A stretch of DNA of 64,000 bases, taken from positions 98,014,501-98,078,500 of the forward strand of contig NC_060213.1 of assembly GCF_021130785.1 (NCBI RefSeq), read 5' to 3'. Source of the DNA: Homalodisca vitripennis. Its lineage: Eukaryota; Arthropoda; Insecta; Hemiptera; Cicadellidae. The position numbers and the translations under genes were made by a program. The notes under the pieces were generated by a model. The model did no database searches. It worked only from the letters and a program-made list of their open reading frames with translations, and had not been told where the DNA came from. Position 1 is the first letter of the stretch; every line of letters begins with the position of its first letter. Positions 37,601 through 48,575 of the stretch are shown one piece after another.

Positions 37601-40600
37601 TGTATGCAAACTTTTAGTACTGCTTATTCAGGCAAACTATTTGATAGTAAGTGTATGAATACAATATAACCTGTGGTTGTAAATTTAATTCTTGATATTA
37701 AACCAGTTTCAGATTTTATTTTAGCATTTATAACATGGAATAAAAATAAATGTATTGACAATGCACCAGTTTGAATTTGTACTATGTAATGTACCAAATG
37801 ATATTGTGGAATAAAGGAAATGAATTGAATTGTTAAGTAACACTATGCAAGGTTTGTCGATTGCTGCAAAATTTTTCTAAGGTTCTGCTTATTTCAAGAT
37901 TAAACACTTTGTAACTTGTTCAATTTTATGACTTTTGGAGTGTGATTCAGCTAATGTACACTTGGGCTACATGCACATAATCCATACCGTAATATCATTT
38001 CCAAAGCAACTAGATAACATCTTTGTTGTGAATGGCATTCACAAGTGACCTTTAAACACTGCAAACAATGAGACTAAACGTGGTCAAACAAATGATAAAG
38101 AACGACTAACTACAAGTCAATGGAATTTGTTCATTGTGTTTCCTGTGGGACAATTATTTATTTGTACAAAACTGTGGTAGATATAGAGGACAAAAGATAT
38201 GCTTTTCAATATGGAAACTGGAAAGTGTATGAAGATAAAGTTTCTGTTTCTTATTAAGCTTCCAATATGTCTCATTCTCGACACATCCCTATTTTTTCTT
38301 TTTTTTTTTAATAGTAGTATTAAAAATACTTGAAAACAGGCATCAAAGTTAACTAATGAACATCTGTCACGTCTTTATTCTTCTTCTGAATCTAACAGTG
38401 AAGATAATGAAGAAATTGGTTTGAACCAAACAATTGTAACAAAATAATTGTAATTGTTATACAGTAACTTTTTTATAGAAATAAGATGAGGAATGTTTTT
38501 AAGTGTTCTGTTTCATATTTTGCAAGTTATTTTAAATATAGAATTATTAAATAGGTTATTGCCATTTAAACCATTTTAGCTAACTGTTAAAATGGTGCTA
38601 ATGGTGGTGTGGTGGTGCTGTGTGTTTTTTTTATTAAAGTAAAAAATGTTTCAATGCAAATTTTAAATAGTGCAATAAAAATCCCTTAGAGCTTTTTTAT
38701 TTCATTTTCATTATTAATGAAATTAAAATAAGAAGGGGAGGTTTTGTAAAATTTTTGAATGGATTTGGAATACTAGTTATTTTTTCCAAAAATGATAACA
38801 GGAATATCTTGATAATATACTAATAGCAAAATAATTAAGTCATATGCTACCTGCTTTTTCGTTTACAGAGGAATTGCTACACAAATATGAACAACCATGC
38901 AGAAAAACAAACCTGCAGTATTTCCTGAACACTACGTCCAGGTTTCCTGTAGGCTTGGCGAGCTCTATCTCCTGCTTTATTTGTGAGTAATTGACAAAGT
39001 GTCGGAAACACTCCTGGATTTCTTCTTTGGCATCCTGCAACAAATAGGTGGAAATTATTTGATGTGAAATGGAACCAAATTCTATTTACAAGGAGGCTTC
39101 AAAATAGGCTGAGTTAAGATGCAGAAGCTCTACATAATCAGTACAAAAACTAATGAATTCTGGAGTACTATGATACTTAAGAAGAAAATAAAGACTCTGA
39201 GAAGCTTTTGAAAAATTCAACAATAATATAAATTTCTTTATTTAAAGTTTGTTATTGAAGATGGAAGGTTTGAAAGGATGACAGGATTTTGGACATTTGC
39301 CCTCGTTTTACAAAAGGTATATATAATACAACGTTTTGAGGATTGGAATCTATCCTCTTGGTCAGGTGGGGGAGGTATTAATACATACAAAAATAAAGAA
39401 CAGAAAGGAGAAAAGAAGGGAAGAAAGGCTTTACCCTTCCCCCTCCTGTCCCAATGTAACAGATGACACTACGCGGTATCGATGAAAGAGCCGACATCGA
39501 CATTCTTGTTAGTATCTCACTGTAGCCTGTGCTTGTGTGATATGTGATTCTCGAAATTGTGCTTGGGACTTCCATCCTGTGAAGTGACAACGCTTTTGGT
39601 TATGTTTGAACACTTTTCTTTCCTTTCTGTTCTTTATCTTTGTATGTATTACTACCTCCCCCACCTGACGAAGAGAATAGATTCCATTTCTTGAAAGATT
39701 GTGGTATAACTTTTGTAACATATAACAATGGCAAATGTCAAAAATCCTGTTTTATTAGTGTTTGTAATATATATGACTTCTTTAACAAACACATTTACAA
39801 CAACAACATTGTTATAGAGTTTCTTGAACATCTTCTTAGTACTATTAATTCAAAATTAACACAAATAAAATAGTATAGTAAAACCAAAAAAAGATGCATA
39901 GGAGCAGGAAGGCCTAAACAGAAAGTAACAAAAGTCATATCAACCAACCCGACTTGAAGTAATTTCATCGTATGTCTTACTATATCATACAATAAAATAT
40001 TATTATGATTGTAGTCAGTTTGAATACAAATTATATTACGTAATTTTCTTGTTGCCCTCATAAAAATGTCCGAGTTTTATTTTTACCATTAATTCTGACC
40101 TTTTGACTGCAAAATTAATAGAATTCTTCCTCTAACCGAAAGCAACTTATGTACCAAGTTACAAGTCTCTATCAAGAGTTATCACACAGACAGACAGACA
40201 GAAAACACAATTTTAATAGGACCCTGTTGAATCCCAAAAATAAAAATAATTAAATCACAGTTATGTGAAATGATATATTATCATTAGTAAACAAAATAAC
40301 AAATTAAAAATTTCAAATCCAACAAGGAATTTATTACATTTTTAGAGCAAACATATTCAGTAATAATAACAGTTTAAGTAGAGTGCAATATTTACCATAC
40401 CAACAATCACAAAAATGATAAAGGAATAAAGGAAGCATTTTAGATCATTCAGGTAGGTCTACGGAACACAACACATGAAGGCAGATTGGCTAATTTGTAC
40501 AGTAGTTATTTAATACGCCTCATCACTAGAGCCTGCACATTTGACCTCTATGAACTTCCTAGATGAACTACAATCAGCTGACTCAGGTTATTCATTTGTG

Positions 40601-43600
40601 AATCATTAAGCAAACGAAATGACCGCAATAGAAACGATTTAACAATTAATTTGTCACTGGGAAAAAAATAAATTTTAAACTACCTATTACAAAAAGTTCA
40701 GAAAACATTGTAAATTTAATTCTACTACTGCTTTCAGTATTTATTCTTTATTTTGCATCATTTGTCTTCTGTAATTCATTTAATATTTTTCAGACACAAA
40801 ATACTGGTACATTAAATTTGTATTATGTTTAATGGACCAGTAGGCTGTAGCACATTCAGAATCACGTTTGTGGTGGAAAATGGAAAAGGGAAGTATATGG
40901 ACATGTCTGATCAACGTAATACCCAGGCAGATTTTAACACTAACGTATCAGACGTGATATAAAGCTCGTAAATTTCCTGACTGGCTCAATGATCCGTATT
41001 TAGACGATATTTAATATAGTACACAGTTGATATATCCGAGTAAATAGCTGCATTGAATATGTTTTGATTAATGCGGTTTTTTTCACTTCCTCGTTGGTCT
41101 TTGGAATGATAATTAACTGATGTTATGGTCTGTCAGCTAATGAATTCGTCAAGAGCTAGTTTTGCATTTGGCTAGTAGCACTGTTTACTTTGTTCTGTAA
41201 TTATTGTGTTTTGATATAAAAACAAATCATAAAGCAGTGTACAATTTACATTTAATAGTGTAATAATAATCAATATTATTTCTATTTAGATGTTTCCAAA
41301 GCAATTAGTGTTTGTTTGTTTTATTGTTTTCAGTATAGTTGTCAAGTGCATAAAAGTTTGACAACCATTGTTGCCATTACTTTATTGTCTAAAAACAATA
41401 TATTATACATGGTCTTTCACATGGTACAGCAAAAATATTGTTAAAAAGTAATAAATATCGACAGTTTTGAATGAAACTAACTAAATATTTTTTTTATTTT
41501 GTACAAACACATATTTTAAATATATTGCATTTTATTTTTAACAGAAAATATGTATTATACTCTTTATTTTATTGCAACAAAACAAAAATTATAATAAACT
41601 GTCAGTGGTTAGTAAAAAAATCTTTTTTCTGAAAAGCTCACAACCATACAAACATTAGGCCGGCAATTTAAGGGGGGTAACATAGCAAAATAGCCACGAC
41701 ACTCAAAGAGTTTATCAGTCTGCCAGATATTAGCTACAGGGTTGAAAAGCCATTAAAGTTATGCACTATACAAAACGAAGCCAAAAATGAGCTACAAAAC
41801 GAAGCCAAAAATGAGCTATCTTTTTTAAAACAATGATGTGGCACTGAAAGAATTAAACTATTGAAAATCATTTAAGGAATGCTTCTTTCATCTGTAATAG
41901 TCTTTAAGTAAAATAAATCAAAGGAAATAAAACAGCTTAATATTACCTAAATCGAGATTGTAATAAAGTTATATTACAGTAATTAAATTACAAAAATGTT
42001 AAAGAGCTTCACTTGAAAAAGTTATAATCCATTACAACAATGCTTTATGATTGATAAAATTAGGTTGGAAGAGACCGATATGAAATAATATGTAAGAGTT
42101 AAAAAACAATTTGTGTGTTTTTCCTACATACATGTATCGATAATAATTACTTAGTAGCTAAACTTAATCTTGTAAAACAGTCTATTTTTGTATTCGTGAT
42201 TACATACATACCGCTGGTTAGAAGAATTTCAAGCCAGTTGAATGCAACACGAGTAAAGGCCAAATAAAACTATAAAAAAAGTTTCTAACATGTCATTTAC
42301 ATTAAATGACTAATTACTGATCATCACAGTCAGATATATAACACAGTGGTTTGAACAAACTGAACCAATTTCTGAACTATTACATCATTTGAGTTAGCAA
42401 TCTATTAGTTTTTATATAATCCTATTTACCTTACGTCTGATATTATGCAGTTGCTCTACTTTGAGTTGATATTTAAAATAAAAAGTATTATCACCTGTTA
42501 TAAATTTCATAAATGTTTAACTTACATAATAGCATGGTTTTTTACTGTAGGATAATGTTGTTTTGTGTCCATAATAGCCAAAAATATAATTCACTGGCAG
42601 ACGTCCTACTTTTAACTCTTGACAGTAAATAATGGTGTGTCTAGAGCTCTATATTCTGCATGTGTTGATTAATCGACTTTTACCATAACATTGGCGAAAG
42701 ACTCATTGGTTCCGTAACGGTCACATCGTTCTCTCAGCAACTCCTCGCCTTCCTCCACATGAGGGATCTCGTTCATGACCAGGTCCAACGGAATGTCATC
42801 CTTGATACTAGCAGGTAAACGGTCCAATTTCTCTGACACTTTCTGCTTGACGACATCCAGCGCGTTCTCATCAAACGCCGACACTAAACAGAATCATCGT
42901 TTGATTTATTAGTCTTTATATAACCGCTGATGGAAAATTTATTTTCAATTGACTGAAATCGACAAGGAATACAAATAAAATTTATCTACCAATGTTCCCA
43001 TCGTTCATGTTCACCATTAAGTAAGTTCATAATTAATAACAGAAAACAGCTCTGATTACCAAGTGCCCCTAATATCAATACATAGTTTTTATAAACATTT
43101 ACTATGTTTACTATGCTTAGCATGAATTTTAATTTTTTTTTTATATATATAATTCATTTCTATATAAAAAATACTAAATGTATAACAATTTAACATGTAA
43201 TGAACAATGTTATTATTTTGATTAGTTTATTTTTATTAACAAGCAGCAAGCCTTAGATCCAGTTTAATACATAAATTTAACCAATGCAAGACTTTATTTA
43301 GTTAAAGTGATTTTTTAAATTGATTTATCATTAGAATTTAATTTCAAATATCTAATTCAAAATTCCAAATTTAGTCAGGAACAAAAAAAATTACAAATAC
43401 AATAACACTTCAAACCTAGCATATTTACTCTCTCTTATTGATGGTATTTAAAAAAAATTGTTCTTAAAAAAATTAACTCAAAATCTACACACTTATTATT
43501 TGTAAAAAACAAAAACAAAACAAAACAGAGTGTAACAATACTCTCTACACAAACTTAAGGATATTGTTCCATAAACCAAGAGAAGCTAAAAACTAAATAT

Positions 43601-44186
43601 AACCAATGGTCTATTCTTTTCATTTACCATCTGTCTGTCTGTATGTGTTAAGATAAAAAAACTCAAATTTGCTACCATTATTTTTATTGCTGTCTCAAGT
43701 CTAAGCTATTAGGTACTTTATGAGATTTTGTTGTTCTTTTAGTATTTGATATCAGTGAAAGTATTTAAATCAAGTAAAGAAACTTCTTAAACTTTTTTAT
43801 TTTAATAATAATTACATGAAATAATATGGTTATAAATTAAAATAATAATACGTTTACTTATGTGACCAGGTAATCTGATTTGGGATTTGCTATGGTACCC
43901 AATTTAAGTTCTGAAGAACATATTTAAATCATCTATAAGAGGACCAACCCTGTTCTGGAGTTCATAATAAGAGATAGCTTTTCTCTGTTGACTCTCAGGT
44001 TCTTCTTTATCACAACAGACAACAGAAAAATTATTGTATAAACAGCACAATTGAGGGATATTAGAATGCTGAATAACTTTATTTTCTACTTAAAAATACA
44101 GTAAAATGATTTTACTATCTAAGGATAAGATTACAATGAAAACTGACCTTAAATAGGCTAATTAAACATAAACACACACACACACA

Positions 44187-44222
<36 letters not shown>

Positions 44223-47073
44223 ACAAATATACATATTTTAGGTGGCCCTTTTTTTGTTACATTTTCAAGAGGATAACTTCCTGAAATAGTGAAAGGAGCT
44301 CTCGAGATGCATGCATTTCACCCCCTCTTTAATAACTCTCTATGTAATATTTTGCTTCAGGAATTTAAGCAGCACTTAGTTAAAAGTTGAATACCTCTAT
44401 ATTTTAGTGTTAAAAAAAAAAGTTATATTATCTTTAATCACTGCACCTCTTAATCTTACAAAAGCATATGATAATGTATACATTAATACTCTTTTACCAA
44501 AATTATATACAATGAATATTCCAGCTATTATTTTTATTAAATACTTGTCATTCTGTCTGATGGGAAGAACATTTATTTTCAAAGTGAGAGGAAGAGAAAT
44601 ACTGACAGTTACACCTAGAGATATATCACAAGGGAATGTAATCAGCCCATTAATATTCTCTCTTTATCTTACAGATATTAACAAGTTCATAATGGAGGGA
44701 ACAAGGTCTATTCAAGTACGCAAGATGACATTTTAATATATGTTACTCATGGAGCCAATAGAAGAGCATGTGAAATGCTTCTAAAAGACAGTTTGAAGAA
44801 TGTATGAATCTGGGCAACCTTATGGATGTCCAGGAGCGGCACATCACTTACAGCAAATATCGAGATTCTGGGGTGCAGGAGTTAATTAAATAGGTCTAGT
44901 CTACAGTAGGAGATGACTGTTGGAGTTGGTGGGGTTCATTCCCTAGACATAAGGGTGTGCCAACCCCTGCCTGCTTTGATTGGAGAGGCTGATTCAGAGC
45001 TGGCTTCCCCTTCTTCCGAGGGGACATGACTTGAGATTAGTGCCCTAAATTCTTCCTTATGGATCTCGATAGGAGGCGGTCCCTATGCCCAACCTTACCA
45101 ATCAGAATATCATGTCACTCCGAAAGCTGCGCAAAAGTCCTTATAGAACTAGGTGCAATTTCTAAGCTTCTTATGCTAAGAGAACACAAAAAGAAGAAAA
45201 AAAGCAGTACAAACAAGTGCAATTGAATTTAACAAAAATGTGTGGATAGGAATGAGTATTTTTAAACAATTTACGTCAGGTTGAGATATGGACACTTTTG
45301 CAACACACAACGATTACATCAGATGAAATTATGGTACTTTGGGATTATACCGACCACACCAGTATGAAGAACACAAAAATAGAAATTTATAGAAACAAAC
45401 ATGATAGAACGAAAAAAACAACTCTTCAATTACAAAATTACAAACTTACAAGCATTTCCAGGTATTGTGATCGGTATTGTTGTCGCTGTTATCTTATCAT
45501 TCTCGAGAATCCTGATTACGGCAGGCCGCGCGGCATCACGTGATTTGCACGGTACATCATTGCCTTTCCATTACAATTCAATTTATATTTCTGATTAGCC
45601 CCTCTAGAATTTGATATTTTACTGATAGGTACTATCTCGAGGGATGTTTTTCTTTCGTCGACATCAGCGCGGGGCAGCACCAAAGGTGCTGCCGAAGCCC
45701 GCGCTGATGGCCGGAGGCACTCGCATTTTGGGTGGCGGAATGTGATCAAGAATAAAAACAAGTTTTGAGTGTTTTTTTAATAAAAAGTTTAGTTTGGTAA
45801 ATGTTTGTTTTTGTTGAATTTTTGTGTTTGGAGAAATGTAGAGGTAAAACACGGAAGTACAACAAAGCGATGCACCAGCTGAACGGGCGGCGAGACTCTG
45901 CAATCACGTTATCTACTAGACGCTCGACTTTGACCTCTGTCTGAGGATGGGGAGGTGTTTGCGATAAGACAATTCCTGTTTTATATTGACGAAATATTGT
46001 TCTACGCTAATCTAGTAATCAGTAGAAACGAAATGTGAAATAACGATTCATGTCTGGGTGTGGTCGGTATAATCCCAAAGTACCGAAATTATTAGATGGC
46101 TCTAATTGTAGAAAAATGTAGGGGTGGTGTAGGAGGGGTGTTGTAGTTGATCCAATGAATATGTCGGGTATATTATATGTTTGAAAAATTGAGAGTAAAA
46201 TGTTTATTACACGACATTAACCCTTCTTCAAACAGATCATTAGCATCTTCAGGAAAATATTTATATGTTAATTTCCAAGATTGAAAACAAGTTAGAATGC
46301 ATGGTTATGTTTCTGTTATGTTTTATGCTATGTTACGTTTTAGATATTTATTTTTGTTGATAATCTATATTTTTATATGCAAGTTAAAATTTGTTGTTCT
46401 TGTCGGGTTGCATTGTTGTTACCGTACATTTTTTTATATCTATATACTGTAGTAACTTAATAGGAACTGCATGTCTTCTTCAAACTTGCAAATTTGTATA
46501 ATTTATAAGTTAGCATATTTACTAATTAATATTTAAAGAAGTATTGTCGTTTTGCTAACTTCTATTATGCATGTACTTATTGTAATAAATAGTAATGATG
46601 GCTGCTGCTGTTGGAAATAAATAAATAAACAAACAAGGAAAACCATATTTTATTTGAAATATCCATTACGTTATTTTGTCTGACATTTATTTTTTAGTCT
46701 TTGAAAGTTTGCTTTCAGTCGTTTGGATAGTCAAATCATTCGATAATCATAATCCGATTGTGTTGGTTGCCGCTTATTATACTGCAGCCGTATCGTACTC
46801 TACCCGGTATTTCTAATTAATAATAGGTAGGCCTAATTTGATTTAATATTTTTAGGCTAATTAAAAATATTTTATTTTTATTTAGTATTTTAGTAAAATT
46901 TATATTGATTTATTGATTCTCTTTTTCAATATATTAAGTACTGATGATTATTATACTAAGCAATATTAAAATCAAGTCCACTTATAAAACTCTGCCCACA
47001 AACACTAGAAGATAGGCTAAATGGCAGACTTACCTAACAATAGAAGTGACAACAGAAGTATAAATTGTTTCAT
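28415..47073 (-). CDS. 27 kDa hemolymph glycoprotein-like (DUF1397) gene, six exons, complete
   Basis: Six exons on the minus strand, 47073..47034, 42883..42684, 39034..38913, 37381..37227, 35973..35820 and 28628..28415, sum to 885 nt (294 residues plus stop). All five introns are GT..AG and every junction keeps frame. The product has a signal peptide (about 1-16), 12 cysteines (67, 89, 120, 129, 140, 164, 182, 193, 223, 232, 240, 262), sequons at N73, N95, N132 and N195, and a hydrophobic tail at about 277-291 after a small-residue stretch (S268-G273), which looks like a GPI-anchor signal. Blocks such as ALFIAEGGPEC and LEKCTDPTPAN are what I know from the insect 27 kDa hemolymph glycoprotein family (DUF1397), whose biochemical role is poorly defined. 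I infer a secreted, disulfide-rich, probably surface-anchored protein. The frame is intact, unlike every transposon gene around it. UTR exons were not identified. Confidence 0.88.
28945..29712 (+). pseudogene. Non-LTR reverse transcriptase fragment in intron 5
   Basis: A short frame (28954..29196) carries LFADDSML, the catalytic FADD box, followed by ALNVNKTQHLIL. After frame breaks, RNKLMLDVPYHRLSRTQ and KFFNRLPVS (about 29305..29405) form the C-terminal end typical of these polyproteins. It ends near GGCACAATAAAATAA at about 29700. It is antisense to the host gene. Confidence 0.65.
30041..31372 (+). mobile_element. hAT transposon, internally deleted (ZMYM1-like transposase)
   Basis: Ends CAGTGGCGTCGC (30041) and the inverted CTACGCCACTG (to 31372) are flanked by the 8-bp sequences CACTGGAC and CACTAGAC (one mismatch), the target duplication length of hAT elements. 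The 1332-bp interior keeps parts of a transposase, with a large part of the centre missing. It sits in intron 5 of the host gene. Confidence 0.8.
30680..31204 (+). pseudogene. hAT transposase C-terminal part with dimerisation domain
   Basis: A 174-codon frame ends in the hAT C-terminal dimerisation region: LMTVCVSVASCERSFSRLK, followed by RLSNLGILAIEHE. An upstream frame (30275..30607) carries more of the same protein around ASQSKGLTVVQTATK. The N-terminal zinc-finger and most of the catalytic core are absent, so it cannot transpose itself. Confidence 0.75.
31381..32520 (+). mobile_element. Non-LTR retrotransposon 3' portion (jockey/R1-like)
   Basis: Near 31937..32065 frames read TGHGPLRKHFMRVGLSQ, ECILCGEEEE, then AEHIWLDCP, the C-terminal zinc-knuckle after the RNase H region in jockey/R1-type elements. 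The 3' end has AATAAAACTC near 32467 and a TTTGAATTTGAATTTGA tail at about 32503. Upstream, 31400..31760 is shared with 44817..45215, a deleted relative. A minus-strand frame at 31902..32345 is only its shadow. Confidence 0.65.
33180..34160 (+). repeat. Possible LTR/leader of a retroelement
   Basis: A compositionally distinct non-coding stretch, GC-richer at 33200..33440 then very AT-rich. AATAAACCTGAATA (near 34044) and an AACATTTCATTGGTGG stretch near 33996 resemble the end of LTRs and their junction with coding sequence. No second copy, target duplication or pol gene was found. Confidence 0.25.
34420..35230 (+). pseudogene. Decayed coding-like sequence, identity unknown
   Basis: Purine-rich sequence with short translatable pieces such as NEDGISLYYVKAHKKGLSAA (about 34675..34740), followed by Lys/Glu-rich stretches. 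It is broken by stops and lies downstream of LTR-like DNA, so a gag or ORF1 remnant is plausible. I do not recognise the protein. Confidence 0.3.
35820..35973 (-). CDS. Exon 5: residues 173-224
   Basis: The acceptor is TGTAG before 35973 and the donor is GTGAGT at 35819. An alternative acceptor (CGCAG before 35961) would create a stop codon at the junction with exon 4, so 35973 is used. The exon holds C182, C193, C223 and sequon N195 in a block typical of the family. Confidence 0.86.
35974..37226 (-). other. Intron 4 of the 27 kDa-like gene
   Basis: AT-rich intron, GT at the exon 4 side and AG at the exon 5 side. No inserted element was recognised. Confidence 0.7.
37227..37381 (-). CDS. Exon 4: residues 121-173
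   Basis: The acceptor is GGTAG before 37381 and the donor is GTGAGT at 37226. One base completes codon 121 and one base opens codon 173. The exon holds C129, C140, C164 and the NFT sequon at N132. A second possible acceptor (CAG before 37368) would not complete the codon begun by exon 3, so 37381 is preferred. Confidence 0.85.
37382..38912 (-). other. Intron 3 of the 27 kDa-like gene
   Basis: AT-rich intron. Short plus-strand frames at 38118..38255 and about 38343..38447 read like protein pieces (a CVSCG motif; a Ser/Glu/Asp-rich stretch) but are too short to name. Confidence 0.6.
38913..39034 (-). CDS. Exon 3: residues 81-121
   Basis: The acceptor is TTGCAG before 39034 (phase 0) and the donor is GTTTGT after 38913, ending two bases into codon 121. 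The exon holds C89, C120 and sequon N95. The spacing of the IQEC and KYC cysteines matches my recollection of the DUF1397 family. Confidence 0.85.
39281..39750. mobile_element. Inverted repeat, probable Penelope-like element ends
   Basis: Arms 39281..39420 and 39612..39750 are imperfect inverted copies of about 140 bp: ACAGGATTTTGGACATTTGC at the left, its counterpart ending GTCAAAAATCCTGT at the right. They surround a 190-bp spacer. The right arm contains CTGACGA..GAAA at 39665..39696, the core order of a hammerhead ribozyme, a feature described for Penelope-like element terminal repeats. The left arm has the same segment inverted with core changes. It lies in intron 2 of the host gene. Confidence 0.5.
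40188..40203. repeat. (CAGA)n microsatellite
   Basis: A short run of CAGA units in intron 2. Confidence 0.85.
41770..41817. repeat. 24-bp perfect tandem duplication
   Basis: Two identical units beginning ACAAAACGAAGCCAAAAATG lie in intron 2. Confidence 0.93.
42684..42883 (-). CDS. Exon 2: residues 14-80
   Basis: The acceptor is TTTAG at 42884 and the donor is ATG|GTAAAA after 42684; the exon ends in phase 0. It encodes the acidic N-terminal part of the mature protein with the first cysteine (C67) and the first sequon (N73). Reading through the donor meets a stop four codons later, which supports the splice site. Confidence 0.85.
44172..44218. repeat. (CA)n microsatellite
   Basis: About 47 bp of CA with two G interruptions, in intron 1. 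Confidence 0.95.
44400..45215 (+). mobile_element. Non-LTR retrotransposon, internally deleted, in intron 1
   Basis: The frame 44407..44736 reads reverse transcriptase pieces: LTKAYDNVYINTLLPKLY, then ISQGNVISPLIFSLYLTDI. It shifts frame at the catalytic box (a YA.DDILIYV reading near 44716). From 44817 it jumps to sequence shared with 31420..31760 and 32250..32320, including GATAGGAGGCGG and CCTTATAGAACTA-type blocks. It is therefore a deleted relative of the element at 31381..32520. Confidence 0.65.
45333..46084. mobile_element. 752-bp MITE with 28-bp inverted ends and 8-bp target duplication
   Basis: Both ends read GGTACTTTGGGATTATACCG continuing ACCACACC (28 bp identical, inverted), and both flanks are GAAATTAT (45325..45332 and 46085..46092). 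No transposase frame is present. Eight-bp duplications occur in hAT, P and Merlin superfamilies. The GG.. start does not fit canonical hAT (CA..), so the superfamily is open. It lies in intron 1 of the host gene and contains a strong GC-rich hairpin. Confidence 0.85.
45662..45709. other. Strong GC-rich hairpin inside the 752-bp element
   Basis: CATCAGCGCGGG (45662..45673) pairs with CCCGCGCTGATG (45698..45709). Inside it, GCAGCACC pairs with GGTGCTGC (45674..45681 with 45685..45692) around an AAA loop, leaving one 5-nt bulge. Twenty perfect pairs, GC-rich, in an AT-rich region. Confidence 0.9.
46540..46632 (+). mobile_element. Possible non-LTR 3' tail
   Basis: TATTATGCATGTACTTATTG followed by GTTGGAAATAAATAAATAAA resembles the sequence at 53114..53200 and may be the end of a short non-LTR copy. 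No coding part is attached. Confidence 0.3.
47034..47073 (-). CDS. Exon 1: start codon and signal peptide
   Basis: The ATG at 47073..47071 opens a short hydrophobic leader (MKQFILLLSLLLL) and the exon ends one base into codon 14 before a GTAAGT donor (47033..47028). It joins exon 2, which starts with the remaining two bases, to give Val-Ser-Ala. The same leader, donor and start of intron recur in inverted orientation at 55146. Confidence 0.85.
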
Positions 47074-48046
47074 GACTGGTTTAAAGCTTAGTTACCACTG
47101 TTTTTTGTAAATTATTATAACAGAAATCTTTTGATTAATCCAAAAATGTACTGATCTGTTCACCAAGTCACTACTAATTTGATTATGTTGAATTTCATTC
47201 CACTATTAAATAGAAAAAAAAAACACTTTCACTTCACCAAAATCACTTTTATAAGAACACAATATAGTTATTTAATTCTGATAAAAGATTCTCAAGGGCC
47301 TTAGGCCTACTCAGGGACACTAAATAGAATAAAAATGATAAATACAAGAGAAACAAATGAGTTTAAGTACAATGATGGTTTCTTATCTTTGTATGTGAAT
47401 ATAGAATACAAAATATTTAGATTGAAGTCTTGATCGAACTCATAACAAAACTTGAACCTTCAACTAATAATAAGAACAAGTAGACATTCTGATCTGACAG
47501 AACAGAAACAATCCTCTCAGTCTCAGTCTCAGCTAAGCACAACGTAGATATGTAGGATGTAGCAGACAAGCACAGCAGCAGCTGGAGGATCGGATTGCAT
47601 TGCAGATGATAGCCAATGTTGCCAACAAGATTACTTCAAAAGTTACCCACAACAACTGGAATTGTTCGCAATTACCCACATCAACAAGGCACTGTCCTTT
47701 TCTATACCTTTGATTTTTAGAAAAGAATCCCGATAAGCTACTTAAGCTATTGCTAAACAAATTATTGTAAAGTGCAGAAGATTATTCGTCCAGCATACGT
47801 CAAATTTCGCATTTACACTTTATTATACTATTACTACGTATTTACTACTTAAGCAGGTATCAAAACAATTCACTTTCCTTGTTTGTTTGTGAACTGAAAC
47901 TGTGTAGATGATAGCAGTTGCACAACCGTGTTCCTCCTTATTTATTTATCCCAACGGTTACCACTAGTTTCCTACAATAATATACAATTTAATGTTTACG
48001 TCACAATATCTGCAATCTGATCTCTTCGACAGGTGGATAACAAATT
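47074..48046. other. Upstream region of the minus-strand 27 kDa-like gene
   Basis: This includes the presumed promoter and 5' UTR. The last 40 bp before the ATG resemble the region before the ATG at 55146. No confident TATA/initiator pair was found. A 75-codon minus-strand frame (47533..47760) has no motif. Confidence 0.4.
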
Positions 48047-48225
48047 AATCAATCAATCAATCAATTCTTTATTGTCATTAAACAACATACAACATTGTAA
48101 TAGACATTGTCAAATAGGAACATAAAATATACTCTATGCTAAAAATTTAAATATAAATATAAAGGCCTACCTACAACATAAAACATATAAAATATTAGAC
48201 TAGAATGGTAGGCTATGTACAATTG

Positions 48226-48575
48226 TTAAAACTTAAGGTCACTCATGTCAGCAGTTCCCCAGTCCTCAACACAATAAAAGGCTTTAATTTTTAACCAATT
48301 TTGTAAAACTTTTTTAAAATTATGTACAGTAACATTCCTAGCAGCTAATGGTAACTTATTAAACAGTTTGACCCCAATGTAACCATAACTGTGTTGTGTT
48401 TTACTTAGTCTAACATATTTACAATCAATTAGGCCCTTATTTCTAGTGTTATGCTCATGGCAACTACCTCTTAGGTTATATTCATCCAAATGTTCTTTAA
48501 CATAGATCAGACATTGGAGAATATACATTGAGGGAACAGTAAATATGCCTAGCTCTGTAAAATGTGATCTACAGC
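48226..48575 (-). pseudogene. Reverse transcriptase C-terminal part
   Basis: This continues the frame from 51895 and ends at a TGA/TAA-rich 3' region. Motifs are ILQCLIYVKEHLDEYNLRG, HNTRNKG and GVKLFNKLPLAARN, typical of the post-RT region of these elements. Confidence 0.78.

Noticed and set aside
38118..38447. Short plus-strand protein-like pieces in intron 3
   Set aside because: Too short and unmatched to name; they may be transposon debris.
47533..47760. 75-codon minus-strand frame upstream of the host gene, as an extra exon
   Set aside because: No signal, domain or phase-compatible donor links it to exon 1, which already begins with ATG and a leader peptide.
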